The notes: generated by a model not told the origin, from the letters alone. Positions 1-11,663 are shown, counted from the stretch's first letter. The stretch is 64,000 nt of DNA from Gammaproteobacteria bacterium (GCA_013817245.1 JACDDA010000003.1:1-64000), one strand, 5' to 3'. Program-made: numbers and translations.

Positions 1-75
1 GTCTTCTCGGCGATTGCCTCGCTGAGTGATATGGTGAGGGACTTTAGGAAATACGGCTCTGGCTTGTCTTGGCAT
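1..75 (-). CDS. REP-associated tyrosine transposase (RAYT), N-terminus only, cut by window edge
   Basis: Twenty-five codons on the minus strand, from an ATG at 73-75, run open to the left edge of the window. The peptide begins MPRQARAVFPKVPHHITQRG, followed by NRRED. This matches the very conserved N-terminus of Y1/RAYT transposases (MPR.AR...P..PHH.TQRGNRR). These HUH-type enzymes act on REP hairpins. The catalytic HUH motif and tyrosine would lie outside the window. REP-like sequence sits just upstream (96-137), as is usual for a RAYT gene. The family call rests on the N-terminal motif alone; whether the rest of the gene is intact cannot be seen. Confidence 0.75.
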   Translation of the reverse strand, partial: MPRQARAVFPKVPHHITQRGNRRED

Positions 76-95
76 AGCAGCAGCTTAACATGCAT

Positions 96-137
96 CAAAT
101 TTAAAGGGTAGCGTCCCCTTATTTTTCCCCTTATTTT
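96..137 (-). repeat. REP-like element upstream of the RAYT gene
   Basis: Read on the minus strand this contains AATAAGGGGACGCTACCC, a short GGGG...CCC imperfect hairpin, preceded by a second AATAAGGGG copy. It lies between the RAYT start (75) and the next ORF (154). A related sequence in the opposite orientation lies at 661-680 (AAGGGG, six bases, CCC). This pattern and position are typical of REP sequences associated with RAYT genes. Genome copy number cannot be judged from this window. Confidence 0.5.
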
Positions 138-153
138 ACTAGAATTAATCTAT

Positions 154-549
154 TTATTTACAAGCAACATCTCGAGATTTAGGTGTCATTTCAACTTGAT
201 GGGTATTAATATTAATTATCCAATACTCGCAAATGGAAGAAAGTCGAGTCCTTGTGACGCCATCATCTGTACGATAAATCTCTCTAGGTCTTCTAGCCAC
301 CAACAGCCTATCACCATCTACTTTATATTCATCGACTCTAGAATCAATGACAATCTGCTTAGATCGTTCATTTCCTGTATACACAATATTAATTTCATTT
401 CCACCGGCATAATTATATTCATAGCCATTGATGATAGGATCCGCGAAGTCTCCGACGCCAGGCCCCAAGAATTGACTAGCTACCACAAGTAACAACGCAA
501 ACAAAGTAAGCGCCACCAAAATCACTTTAATTGGTTTCTTGAGCGACAT
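154..549 (-). CDS. Hypothetical membrane-anchored protein (131 aa)
   Basis: I do not recognise this family with confidence. The protein has a basic N-terminus (MSLKKPIK) and one hydrophobic segment at about residues 8-27, so it is probably membrane-anchored or exported, with the remaining ~100 residues outside the cytoplasm. The body is polar and beta-rich looking, with a paired motif of the type VIDSRVDEYKVDGDRLLVAR and a later EYWIININT stretch, reminiscent of small uncharacterised exported proteins. The ATG is at 547-549. It is flanked by two REP-like sequences (96-137 and 661-680) and lies next to a RAYT gene, so it may belong to an accessory patch rather than the purA operon. Confidence 0.55.
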   Translation of the reverse strand: MSLKKPIKVILVALTLFALLLVVASQFLGPGVGDFADPIINGYEYNYAGGNEINIVYTGNERSKQIVIDSRVDEYKVDGDRLLVARRPREIYRTDDGVTRTRLSSICEYWIININTHQVEMTPKSRDVACK

Positions 550-660
550 TGGGCTGTCCTGAATAGTGGATAAGAAAATCCGTACCTACAAATATTCCTG
601 CGCCCGAAGCAAAATAGAAACCACCATAAGTTTCAAAGTTACGAACCGGATAATCAAGAA

Positions 661-680
661 TTTAAGGGGTCAGAGCCCAT
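661..680 (+). repeat. Second REP-like element, opposite orientation
   Basis: The sequence AAGGGGTCAGAGCCC at 664-678 has the same AAGGGG-six bases-CCC layout as the element at 96-137, but points the other way. The pair brackets the orphan gene at 154-549. It lies downstream of purA, in a 194-base gap that shows no other gene. The assignment rests on the shared layout, not on a copy-number search. Confidence 0.4.
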
Positions 681-743
681 AAAAATATTCATAAATTCAA
701 AGCCTTTAAATTCAAATTATTTTTAAACTTTCTCTGAAACACA

Positions 744-3268
<2,525 letters not shown>

Positions 3269-3294
3269 GTGTTTTTTTATTTACCTAAAATTTT

Positions 3295-3483
3295 TCAGCT
3301 TAACCAGTACAACAACACAACGCCCAACAACATGCTGCTCAAACCACTGATACGCAATGCACGATCTGGCATTAAAGCAATTTGTTGCATCATGTTGCGC
3401 CAACGTTGCGGCGCGGCAAAAGGCAACAAACCTTCTATCACGAGTAACAATGCAATACTGGTGACAATGCTATGCCACGCCAT
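3295..3483 (-). CDS. DUF2065 family small membrane protein (YjeT-like)
   Basis: A 62-aa protein with two hydrophobic segments (about residues 5-22 and 46-61) separated by a basic loop (PQRWRNMMQQ). This matches the DUF2065 family in size and topology. These genes almost always follow hflC and precede purA or hisZ. The function is unknown; the conserved context suggests an inner-membrane link to HflKC. It is packed 5 bases after hflC and 26 bases before hisZ. Confidence 0.85.
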   Translation of the reverse strand: MAWHSIVTSIALLLVIEGLLPFAAPQRWRNMMQQIALMPDRALRISGLSSMLLGVVLLYWLS

Positions 3484-3488
3484 TAAAC

Positions 3489-4364
3489 TTATCGCTTACC
3501 CGCTGAATCTTTCAGATAACGAAAAAAATCTGAATTCGGATCTAAAATAAGCATGTCGCCTTCTTTACCTAACGCATTGCGATACGCTTGCAAGCTTCGA
3601 TGAAACGCATAGAACTCTGGATTGCGACCATACGCTTTTGCATAAATTTGCGCAGCTTGTGCATCACCTTCACCGCGAATAATTTCCGCTTCTGAATACG
3701 CTTTAGATAAAATTTCTTCACGTTCGCGCTCAGAACGTGCGCGCAGTTTTCTGGCTTCTTCATCACCGCGTGAACGGAAATCTTGTGCTGCGGCTTCGCG
3801 TTCTTTAATCATTCGATCATAAACGGATTGACTCACTTCACGCGAAAAGTCGACGCGCTTTAAACGCACATCAACAATTTCAATGCCGAGTTTTTGCGCT
3901 TCGATATCTACATTTTTGCGCACTACATTCATGATTTCAGTACGATCACCCGAAATAACTTCTTGAATAGCACGCAAACCAAACTGACCTTTTAATGCAT
4001 CGACAATAGTACGACTTAAGCGATCGTTCGCCATCGTCATACTGCCACGACCAGTAGCCTTATAAAACTTGGTTATGTCAACAATTCGCCATTTTACAAA
4101 AGCGTCTACTTCGACATTTTTCTTTTCAGCCGTTAAAAATTTTTCAGGCGGCAAATCAACTGTTTGAATACGCTTGTCAAATTTGCGTGCTGATTCAATA
4201 AAAGGCCATTTAAAATGCAGACCTGGCTTGTAATCCGCTTTGACAATTTTACTGAGCTGAAAACGAATGGCGTATTCGCGTTCATCAACGGTAAACGTGC
4301 TTAACCAAAAGACTAAAAACGCCGTAAATACGATAGCGGCAATCGATGAAACTTTAACCTTCAT
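3489..4364 (-). CDS. hflC: HflC, SPFH-domain modulator of FtsH protease
   Basis: Partner of HflK in the large inner-membrane SPFH complex that encloses FtsH and limits its access to membrane substrates. It has one N-terminal membrane segment (about residues 8-25), then the band-7/SPFH domain (TVDEREYAIRFQLSKI onward), a charged helical stretch with KEREAAAQDFRSRG, and the conserved C-terminal segment SDFFRYLKD. At 291 aa it is shorter than E. coli HflC (334), mainly in the coiled region. The gene starts 21 bases after hflK, so the two are probably co-translated. Confidence 0.95.
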   Translation of the reverse strand: MKVKVSSIAAIVFTAFLVFWLSTFTVDEREYAIRFQLSKIVKADYKPGLHFKWPFIESARKFDKRIQTVDLPPEKFLTAEKKNVEVDAFVKWRIVDITKFYKATGRGSMTMANDRLSRTIVDALKGQFGLRAIQEVISGDRTEIMNVVRKNVDIEAQKLGIEIVDVRLKRVDFSREVSQSVYDRMIKEREAAAQDFRSRGDEEARKLRARSEREREEILSKAYSEAEIIRGEGDAQAAQIYAKAYGRNPEFYAFHRSLQAYRNALGKEGDMLILDPNSDFFRYLKDSAGKR

Positions 4365-4385
4365 AAAGAGACTCCTAAATAATCT

Positions 4386-5513
4386 CTAAGGGAAATCGCG
4401 CGAACGTGGATCATCGCGGCCATCTTGAGCGCTTACACCTGAAACACCGGATTGTTTAGACGCAGCGCCGGTGTTGCTATTAAAATTGCCAGCACGCGTA
4501 GCGTTGTCAGGTGTTGCATTTTTGTTTTTGAGGATTTGATCTAAAGGCAAATACATCATGTTGCCGCTGCCCTTCACATCCACCATCACTTTAGAACTTT
4601 TGCTTAATACTTCTTCTACCGCTTCAATATATAAACGCTCGCGTGTTACTTTCGGCGCTTTTTCATATTCGGCTAATAGTTTTAAGAAACGTGAAGTTTC
4701 ACCTTGCGCACTATTTACAATTCGCGCTTTATAACCGCGTGCTTCTTCAATATATTGTTCCGCACCACCACGCGCAACAGGAATAACTTTGTTGCGGTAA
4801 GCTTCTGCTTCACTTAAAAAGCGTTCTTTATCTTCACGCGCTTTATTTACATCTTCAAAAGACGCTTGAACTTCTTCGGGCGCTTCTGCGCGTGTCATGT
4901 TCACTTTAATTACGTTAACACCGGATTTGTAACGATCCATGATTTCTTGCAATAACACTTGGGTACGTTGCGCAATATCTTGACGGCTTTCTTTAATAAC
5001 GTAATCCAAAGTATTTTTACCGACGATTTCACGAATCGCACTTTCGCTCGCTTGGCTCAAGGTACTTTCTGGATCTTTCAAATTAAACAAAAAATCGGCG
5101 GGATCAGAAATATTAAACTGAACTTCATATTCAACATTTACGATGTTTTCATCTTTGGTCAGCATGCGCGCAGTGTTTTTCATGGTGCGATAAGAAGACA
5201 CGTCGATAATTTCACGCGATTGTACAAAGAGCGGAACCCAATGAGGGCCTGAGCCTACGGTATCCACATGGCGACCAAATTGTTTGATAACGGCGCGTTG
5301 GGTTTCATCGACGACAAAAAAGCCGAACAAGAACCATAAAGCAAAAACGACCGCTAGAATGATCATATACATTCTATTTTCGTCGTTACCGCCGCCTTTA
5401 CCGCCAAAAAAATCGCTTAGCTTGCGAAAGATTGCATCGACATCATTGGAGTTATTGGTATTACGTTTACCCCAAGGGTCTCGCGGGCTACCGCCCGGCT
5501 CATTCCAAGCCAT
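4386..5513 (-). CDS. hflK: HflK, SPFH-domain modulator of FtsH protease
   Basis: Forms the HflKC complex that regulates FtsH in the inner membrane. The 375-aa protein has the typical glycine-rich N-terminus (MAWNEPGGSPRDPWGK), a membrane segment at about residues 48-67, and an SPFH domain beginning VVDETQRAVIKQFGRHVD. A charged coiled region with the ARGYKARIVN motif and a low-complexity S/N/G-rich tail follow. Between hflX and hflK lies a 94-base gap with a GC-rich perfect palindrome (5577-5590). Confidence 0.96.
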   Translation of the reverse strand: MAWNEPGGSPRDPWGKRNTNNSNDVDAIFRKLSDFFGGKGGGNDENRMYMIILAVVFALWFLFGFFVVDETQRAVIKQFGRHVDTVGSGPHWVPLFVQSREIIDVSSYRTMKNTARMLTKDENIVNVEYEVQFNISDPADFLFNLKDPESTLSQASESAIREIVGKNTLDYVIKESRQDIAQRTQVLLQEIMDRYKSGVNVIKVNMTRAEAPEEVQASFEDVNKAREDKERFLSEAEAYRNKVIPVARGGAEQYIEEARGYKARIVNSAQGETSRFLKLLAEYEKAPKVTRERLYIEAVEEVLSKSSKVMVDVKGSGNMMYLPLDQILKNKNATPDNATRAGNFNSNTGAASKQSGVSGVSAQDGRDDPRSRDFP

Positions 5514-5607
5514 GTGAATATCCTCATTACGGTTCGAGATATTAAGAAGTGAATTCGGTGTGCATTCTAGGGGGGAGCGGCGGCCGCCGCAACCGATGAA
5601 ACAGTTA

Positions 5608-6924
5608 TTACTGAGTGACTTGATCGCTTAATTGATCACCGGCTTGATCAGTTATTTGATCAATGGCTAAACCCATTTGGTGTAGATGATCTTTGCGTAA
5701 ACAGACATGCAAGAGACTATCGCCATCATTTTGCGCTTGTTCACTGAGTACTGCGCCCGCTTCGTAAAGCTGTGCGCGCTGCTTGGCCGCCTCGGGTTTT
5801 AAGCGTATCCAACCGCGAATCAATTCACCGGCAAAACAATTAACAATAGCTTGCTGTAATTCACTTAAACCTGCGCCCGTTTGTGCAGAAACATAGGCGG
5901 CGCGCGGCCGGCCATCTGGATCGGCGACGCACATGGGAGGTTGGCCAGAAAGGTCGATTTTGTTGTAAACCAATAATTGCGGGACGTCGGCAGCACCAAT
6001 TTCGCGCAAAACTTCGTTGACCTTATCTATATATAGGTCACACAGCTCATCATTGGCATCAATGACGTGTAGCAACAAATCCGCTTCACGCGTTTCCAAC
6101 AGCGTTGAACGGAACGCGGCAATCAGGTCATGCGGCAAATCGCGTACGAATCCTACCGTATCGGCCAACACGACATGTCCCAAACCCGGTAAGGCTAAAC
6201 GTCTAACCGTAGGATCCAAGGTGGCGAATAATTGGTCGGCTGCGTACACATCAGCCACGGTCATGCGATTGAATAAAGTAGATTTGCCGGCATTGGTATA
6301 ACCAACCAACGATACTGTTGGCACTGCGGCTTTTTGCCGAGAACGCCGATTTTGATCACGTTGCTGCGCGACTTTATCGAGCTTGTCTTCCAAAGAACGG
6401 ATTCGCTGGGCGATTAAACGGCGATCGGTTTCGAGCTGCGTTTCGCCGGGACCGCGTAAACCAATACCGCCTTTTTGACGTTCTAAGTGGGTCCAGCCCC
6501 GCACGAGCCGTGACGATAAATGTTTAAGCTGCGCTAGCTCCACTTGCAGCTTGCCTTCAAAACTGCGGGCGCGTTGCGCAAAAATATCCAAAATCAAACC
6601 GGTACGATCAAGCACCCGGCAACCCAAGACTTTTTCTAGGTTACGCTCTTGGCTAGCACTTAAGGGGCGACTAAAAAGTACGATTTCTACTTTATGCTCT
6701 TCCACTTGCAAGCGGATTTCTTCAACTTTACCACTGCCCACACAATAACGCGGATCAGCTCTGTTACGCTGCGCGCTAATAGTGGCAAGAGGATCGGCGC
6801 CTGCGGAAACGGCTAAGGCGTGAAATTCTTCGATGGCTCCGTCCCCGCGACGAGGACCAAATTGCACATCAACTAATAAGGCTCGTTCCCCGTGACGGGG
6901 TCGTTCAAATAAATTCCAACCCAT
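5608..6924 (-). CDS. hflX: Ribosome-associated GTPase HflX
   Basis: GTPase that binds 50S or 70S ribosomes and rescues stalled or heat-damaged ribosomes. It has an N-terminal HflX domain (LLVDVQFG), a coiled linker with the conserved GPGETQLETDRR motif, then the G domain with GYTNAGKST near residue 208, DTVGFVRDLP (switch II) and NKID. At 438 aa it is in the normal range. The C-terminal tail holds an unusual D-Q repeat (IDQITDQAGDQLSDQ) encoded by 12-base spaced TTGATC units. It lies 27 bases after hfq, as in E. coli. Confidence 0.96.
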   Translation of the reverse strand: MGWNLFERPRHGERALLVDVQFGPRRGDGAIEEFHALAVSAGADPLATISAQRNRADPRYCVGSGKVEEIRLQVEEHKVEIVLFSRPLSASQERNLEKVLGCRVLDRTGLILDIFAQRARSFEGKLQVELAQLKHLSSRLVRGWTHLERQKGGIGLRGPGETQLETDRRLIAQRIRSLEDKLDKVAQQRDQNRRSRQKAAVPTVSLVGYTNAGKSTLFNRMTVADVYAADQLFATLDPTVRRLALPGLGHVVLADTVGFVRDLPHDLIAAFRSTLLETREADLLLHVIDANDELCDLYIDKVNEVLREIGAADVPQLLVYNKIDLSGQPPMCVADPDGRPRAAYVSAQTGAGLSELQQAIVNCFAGELIRGWIRLKPEAAKQRAQLYEAGAVLSEQAQNDGDSLLHVCLRKDHLHQMGLAIDQITDQAGDQLSDQVTQ

Positions 6925-6951
6925 TTATGTCACGGAGTGCGAGCGCATAGA

Positions 6952-7176
6952 TTACTCGTCAAAACTAATGTTGATTGGTTTTGAAGGCACGATGGTTGAA
7001 ACAGCGTGCTTGTAAACCATTTGGCTAACCGTGTTTTTCAACAAGATCACAAACTGATCAAATGATTCTATTTGTCCTTGCAGCTTGATGCCGTTGACCA
7101 GAAAGATCGAGACGGGTACATGTTCCTTGCGCAAGGCATTCAAAAAGGGTTCTTGTAGGTGTTGCCCTTTTGCCAT
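6952..7176 (-). CDS. hfq: RNA chaperone Hfq
   Basis: Hexameric Sm-like protein that pairs small RNAs with mRNAs. I chose the ATG at 7174-7176 ([18 protein letters not shown]), which has a GGAG ribosome-binding site 8-9 bases upstream; the longer reading frame adds 24 residues without family support. The resulting 74 aa include Sm1 ([20 protein letters not shown]) and Sm2 ([11 protein letters not shown]). The disordered C-terminal tail of E. coli Hfq is almost absent. The gene sits between miaA and hflX, the standard order. Confidence 0.98.
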   Translation of the reverse strand: MAKGQHLQEPFLNALRKEHVPVSIFLVNGIKLQGQIESFDQFVILLKNTVSQMVYKHAVSTIVPSKPINISFDE

Positions 7177-7271
7177 ATGCGTTCTCCAGTTAAGTTTTTG
7201 TTTGGTTTCAAATAATAAGACAACTTCATTACGTACAAATTCTAGCACAGTGCGGTTAATTCGTTGCGCAT

Positions 7272-8219
7272 CTACGAATTTTTTGCGATGAACGTATCGA
7301 TCATTGCTGCAAATCGTTCAACTTGTTGATGCAGATTGCATTCAAGCGGATCTTGAATACATAAAGCCTGCTCCGTGCGCAACCACGTTAGCTGCCGTTT
7401 GGCTAGCTGACGCGTAGCAATAATACCCTTATTTTGCAGAGTTTGCCGATCATATTCGCCCTCTAAATAATTCCACACTTGACGGTAACCTACCGCACGG
7501 ATCGATGGCAAAGTTTTGTATAGGTCTTTGCGCGTGCGTAATGCAATCACTTCATCAATAAAACCTTGTTGCAACATTAATTCAAAACGTTGTGCAATAC
7601 GCGCATGCAACTGTGCGCGATCATCAGGTACCAACGCAAGTTTTAATATGGGTGCTGGCCATGCATGCGGAGGTGTTGCTTGTTGCAAACTTGTCATTGT
7701 TTGTCCGCTAATTTTTTGTACTTCTAATGCACGCAAAATTCGCTGCGGATCATTGGGATGAATGCGTGCAGCAGCAACGGGATCTAATTGCGCTAAACGT
7801 TGATGTAATTTTTCTAAACCTTGTGTAGTTAATTCGTGTTGCAATGCGGCGCGTATTGCAACATCCGCATCGGGCAAATCTGACAAGCCTTGTAACAACG
7901 CACGAAAATACAACATGGTACCGCCGACTAAACACGGCCATCGGCCTTGTTGCCACGCCGTTTGAATGGCTACACGCGCATCTTCAACAAATCGCGCAGC
8001 GGAATAAATTTCTGCTGGATCACAAATATCAATCAATGCATGTGGCGCACGCAATAAAGTTGCTGCATCAGGTTTTGCAGTGCCGATGTTCATGCCACGA
8101 TAAACCATGCCGGAATCAACACTGATCAAACTCAAGGGCCAACGCTCTGCTAAAGCCATCGCCAAATCAGTTTTACCCGATGCGGTGGGCCCCATTAAAC
8201 AAATTAAAGGTATGCTCAT
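7272..8219 (-). CDS. miaA: tRNA dimethylallyltransferase
   Basis: Transfers a dimethylallyl group to A37 of tRNAs reading UNN codons, the first step to ms2i6A. The 315-aa protein starts with a P-loop (GPTASGKT, residues 10-17) and has the [16 protein letters not shown] substrate motif and the [13 protein letters not shown] segment. The swinging-arm domain and a C-terminal [12 protein letters not shown] region are also present. It follows mutL by 11 bases and precedes hfq, as in E. coli. Confidence 0.97.
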   Translation of the reverse strand: MSIPLICLMGPTASGKTDLAMALAERWPLSLISVDSGMVYRGMNIGTAKPDAATLLRAPHALIDICDPAEIYSAARFVEDARVAIQTAWQQGRWPCLVGGTMLYFRALLQGLSDLPDADVAIRAALQHELTTQGLEKLHQRLAQLDPVAAARIHPNDPQRILRALEVQKISGQTMTSLQQATPPHAWPAPILKLALVPDDRAQLHARIAQRFELMLQQGFIDEVIALRTRKDLYKTLPSIRAVGYRQVWNYLEGEYDRQTLQNKGIIATRQLAKRQLTWLRTEQALCIQDPLECNLHQQVERFAAMIDTFIAKNS

Positions 8220-8230
8220 GCGAATAAAAT

Positions 8231-10033
8231 TTATTGGCCACGCATAAATAATTTATCCAACTGATCAATATTCAGCTGAATCCAGGTAGGTCTGCCATGA
8301 TTGCATTGACCGCTGCGCTCGGTAATTTCCATATCACGTAACAGTGCATTCATTTCAGGCAAGGTTAATTTACGATTTGCACGAATGGAAGCATGACACG
8401 CCATGGTTGATAATAATTCATTGCGCTCATTTTCAATGCGCTGACTACGACCATGCTCAGCTAAATCTGCCAACACATCTCGCACTAATGCATCTATATC
8501 CGCTTCTTTTAGCAAACTTGGCACTCGTCGTACCGTTATAGTTTCAACACCCGTACGATGCAATTCAAAACCATATTCTTCAAAAGTAGTTTGATATTGT
8601 TCCGTTAAATCAGCTTCACGTTGACTAACGTTCAAGGTCAACGGCAACAACAACGGCATTGACAACATCGCAGCAGCATCATGTTCAACTTTTAAACGCT
8701 CGTAAGTGATGCGCTCATGCGCAGCATGCATATCAATCATCACCAGACCTTGCGCGTTTTCAGCCAAGATATAAATGCCATGCAATTGCGCCAGCGCATA
8801 ACCTAGTGGTGGCGTATCCCTATTTAAATTTGGATTTAAATTTGGATTTGATGGATACGATTGCCCAATGTGGTTGAATCCAGTGTTGCTAGATGCGGTG
8901 CTGTATAACGCTTGATAGGTCGCCAAGGATTCATGCACGGCATTGTTCAAAAGGTTTAACGAATTATTTTGTGGTGTTGCCCAACCATTTGATAAGTCTA
9001 TACGTCTTTCAAAAGCATTTTCTTTTAAACCCGAATTAACATGACCGGCGCGTGCGCTGGCTAAGACTTTATGTAAGGTCTTATAAATAAAATCGTGGAC
9101 TAATTGACTATCACGAAACCGCACTTCGTATTTAGCCGGATGCGCATTCACATCTACCAAGGTTGGATCCATTTCTAAATACAAAACATAAGCAGGATGA
9201 CGACCATGAAACAAAACATCTTGGTAAGATTGACGGACTGCATGCGTCACTACTTTATCGCGCACCATGCGGCGATTAACATAAAAATATTGCATGTCGG
9301 CTTGGCTGCGTGAAAACGTCGGCAATCCAACCCAACCGGACAAGCGCAAACCCGCACCGGACTCATCAAAATAAATACTTTGTTCCAACAAACCTTTGCC
9401 ACACACTGCATTTACACGTATGGCTTGTGATTCAGCGCCCACTGGAATTACAAAAATTGCTTGTTGGTTATGACTCAAACGAATTTCAGCATCAGCACAG
9501 CCTAATGCTAACCGTTTCACCATTTGTTCAATATGACTAAATTCGGTTTTATCGACGCGCAAGAATTTGCGGCGCGCGGGTACATTAAAAAATAAATCTC
9601 GTACTTCAACCGTTGCACCTTGTGCATGACGCGCAGGTGCGATGGTAAAATTTTGTCCGTCGATTTCCCACGCTTCACTTGCGTGTTGCGCTTGAGAAAT
9701 TAATCGCAGATTTGAAACGGATGCAATACTGGGCAAGGCTTCGCCGCGAAATCCAAAAGAGCCCACACGTTCTAAATCATCCAGCGATGCGATTTTACTG
9801 GTGGCATGGCGATCTAACGCCAGCGCTAATTGTTCGCGCTCAATACCATAACCATTATCACGCACGCGAATAAGACGTTTACCGCCTGCTTCGATATCAA
9901 TATCAATGCGCGTCGCGCCCGCATCTAAACTATTTTCTAATAATTCTTTAACCACAGACGCAGGTCGCTCGATGACTTCACCGGCCGCAATTTGATTAAT
10001 TAATAAAGAAGGTAATTTTTGAATCAGTGGCAT
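8231..10033 (-). CDS. mutL: DNA mismatch repair protein MutL, endonuclease-type
   Basis: Links MutS mismatch recognition to strand incision and removal. The ATG at 10031-10033 (MPLIQKLPSLLINQIAAGEV) gives 600 aa; a start 14 codons upstream is possible but not conserved. The N-terminal GHKL ATPase motifs are clear (NQIAAGEVIERPASVV; DNGYGI; GFRGEALPSI). The C-terminal domain carries DMHAAHERITYE, close to the DQHAxxExxxxE endonuclease motif, plus ACHASIRA and CNHGRPT metal-site motifs, so this MutL probably nicks DNA itself, unlike E. coli MutL, which relies on MutH. The linker is low-complexity, with a small NPNLNPNLN tandem repeat. Confidence 0.97.
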   Translation of the reverse strand: MPLIQKLPSLLINQIAAGEVIERPASVVKELLENSLDAGATRIDIDIEAGGKRLIRVRDNGYGIEREQLALALDRHATSKIASLDDLERVGSFGFRGEALPSIASVSNLRLISQAQHASEAWEIDGQNFTIAPARHAQGATVEVRDLFFNVPARRKFLRVDKTEFSHIEQMVKRLALGCADAEIRLSHNQQAIFVIPVGAESQAIRVNAVCGKGLLEQSIYFDESGAGLRLSGWVGLPTFSRSQADMQYFYVNRRMVRDKVVTHAVRQSYQDVLFHGRHPAYVLYLEMDPTLVDVNAHPAKYEVRFRDSQLVHDFIYKTLHKVLASARAGHVNSGLKENAFERRIDLSNGWATPQNNSLNLLNNAVHESLATYQALYSTASSNTGFNHIGQSYPSNPNLNPNLNRDTPPLGYALAQLHGIYILAENAQGLVMIDMHAAHERITYERLKVEHDAAAMLSMPLLLPLTLNVSQREADLTEQYQTTFEEYGFELHRTGVETITVRRVPSLLKEADIDALVRDVLADLAEHGRSQRIENERNELLSTMACHASIRANRKLTLPEMNALLRDMEITERSGQCNHGRPTWIQLNIDQLDKLFMRGQ

Positions 10034-10170
10034 TACAGTCTCATCGCGAGGTCGGTCGACGTTACAACATTTCAACGAAGGGTATTATCCTAATTCACGC
10101 GCTGAGCCGCTAGCTTAATAGACAAAGCGTCATGCACGAGAGGAAAGCGAGACAGAAAAACCGAAGGTAA

Positions 10171-11538
10171 TTAGTTTTGAGCGACCGTATGAACCGATTG
10201 CGGTACTTCTTTGATGCCGCGATATTGATAAGCTAACCACGTACCGGGCGGCGCTTTACGAGCAAAATAGCGTTTTAAACCACCGACAATGCCGGTCGCC
10301 ATTTTTTGTTGATACGCTTTATCACCCAGACGTTTTTCTTCTTTGGGATTTGAGATAAACGCAGTCTCAATCAAAATTGATGGGATATCAGGTGATTTTA
10401 AAACGACAAAACCGGCTTGTTGCACAGTTTTACGATGCAATTGCGCAAAGCGTTTAAGCTCACTTAAAATTTCACCACCCACATCTAAACTGGATTGAAT
10501 AGTAGCGGTTTGAGACAAATCGAGTAGCACCGATGCCACCATTTTATCTTTGTCACCCAAACTCACGCCGCCGATTAAATCTGATGCGTTTTCGCGATCC
10601 GCTAACCATTTAGCTGCTTCCGACGTTGCGCCTTTTAATGATAATGCGTAAACCGATGCGCCGGTTGCATTAGGATGATTAATCGCATCCGCATGCACTG
10701 ATACAAACAAATCTGCTTTGTGGGCACGCGCTTTATTAATGCGATCACGTAATGGTAAATAATAATCTCCATCACGAATCAGTACCGCTTTCATGCCTTT
10801 TTCACGTTCAATGCTGTCAGCAAGTACCCGCGCAATCTGTAACACGACATCTTTTTCACGCGTGCCATAACGACCGCTAGCGCCGGGATCTTTACCGCCG
10901 TGACCTGCATCAATCGCAATCACAACATCGCGTAAACCTTTTTCATCAAATAAATTTTTTACTGCCGCCGTAGTCGTGCTTGCGGTGGGCGAAGGCACTG
11001 GTAATGCAGGGATGACTGCGGTCGCAGGCTGTATCGGTGTTGATGCCAATACCGATGAAGTTACCGAAGCAGATGCTAAAGCCGGCAACGCAGGTGTCGT
11101 AAACAAATCCAAAACCAAACGATAACCTTGACCGCTTTCAGGTTTTAATAAAAAACTTTGCGGGCGCACGTGCTGATTCACATCTAAAACAATGCGCAAG
11201 CCCACTGGGTTAACGCGATCATTGCGCACCGCGCTACGAATACTGCGCACGATAGGCGCGCCCATCACAATTTCAGGGAAGGATTTGTTGAGAATAACGG
11301 CATCAAGATCTATCACGACCCGATCGGGATTATTTAAGGTAAACACGGAATGCCGGATCTCGCCGTCCAGTTCAAAAACCATACGTGTGCGTTCTTCTAC
11401 CACCGAAACCCGCAGCTCGCCCATGGTGGCAATACGAGTGGCGGCATTAACAACAGGACTGGATAGCAATAGCAGCACCAGCGCATGGCTAGCGAAAATT
11501 TGAAGAGAACGGGTGATCAGCGACATCGGTGATTTCAT
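10171..11538 (-). CDS. amiC: N-acetylmuramoyl-L-alanine amidase with AMIN domain (AmiB/AmiC type)
   Basis: Periplasmic zinc amidase that cleaves the stem peptide from MurNAc and helps split daughter cells. After a signal peptide there is an AMIN domain (about residues 35-140, septal targeting), an A/T/P-rich linker, then the Amidase_3 domain with AIDAGHGGKDPG, SVHAD and a C-terminal IETAFISN motif containing zinc and catalytic residues. I prefer the ATG at 11536-11538, which has AGGA upstream; an ATG at 11566-11568 is also possible. The mutL-amidase-tsaE neighbourhood is where amiB sits in E. coli, so orthology to amiB or amiC is not settled. It has its own promoter at 11596-11624. Confidence 0.92.
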   Translation of the reverse strand: MKSPMSLITRSLQIFASHALVLLLLSSPVVNAATRIATMGELRVSVVEERTRMVFELDGEIRHSVFTLNNPDRVVIDLDAVILNKSFPEIVMGAPIVRSIRSAVRNDRVNPVGLRIVLDVNQHVRPQSFLLKPESGQGYRLVLDLFTTPALPALASASVTSSVLASTPIQPATAVIPALPVPSPTASTTTAAVKNLFDEKGLRDVVIAIDAGHGGKDPGASGRYGTREKDVVLQIARVLADSIEREKGMKAVLIRDGDYYLPLRDRINKARAHKADLFVSVHADAINHPNATGASVYALSLKGATSEAAKWLADRENASDLIGGVSLGDKDKMVASVLLDLSQTATIQSSLDVGGEILSELKRFAQLHRKTVQQAGFVVLKSPDIPSILIETAFISNPKEEKRLGDKAYQQKMATGIVGGLKRYFARKAPPGTWLAYQYRGIKEVPQSVHTVAQN

Positions 11539-11595
11539 TAACACGCTGGTTCCTAACAAAAAGTGCATCTAACAGTTCAGCAATAGTGTCTGAGA

Positions 11596-11624
11596 ACTAT
11601 AGGCAATTGCAAGGATTTTTTCAA
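11596..11624 (-). promoter_or_regulatory. Sigma-70 promoter candidate for the amidase gene
   Basis: On the minus strand TTGAAA (11619-11624) and TATAGT (11596-11601) are separated by exactly 17 bases. The predicted start of transcription is near 11589, shortly before either candidate start codon. It lies in the 125-base gap after tsaE, so the amidase, mutL and the following genes can be transcribed independently of tsaE. Confidence 0.6.
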
Positions 11625-11663
11625 TAAAAATAATAAGATACAAGAACTTTGTAATGTAACAAC

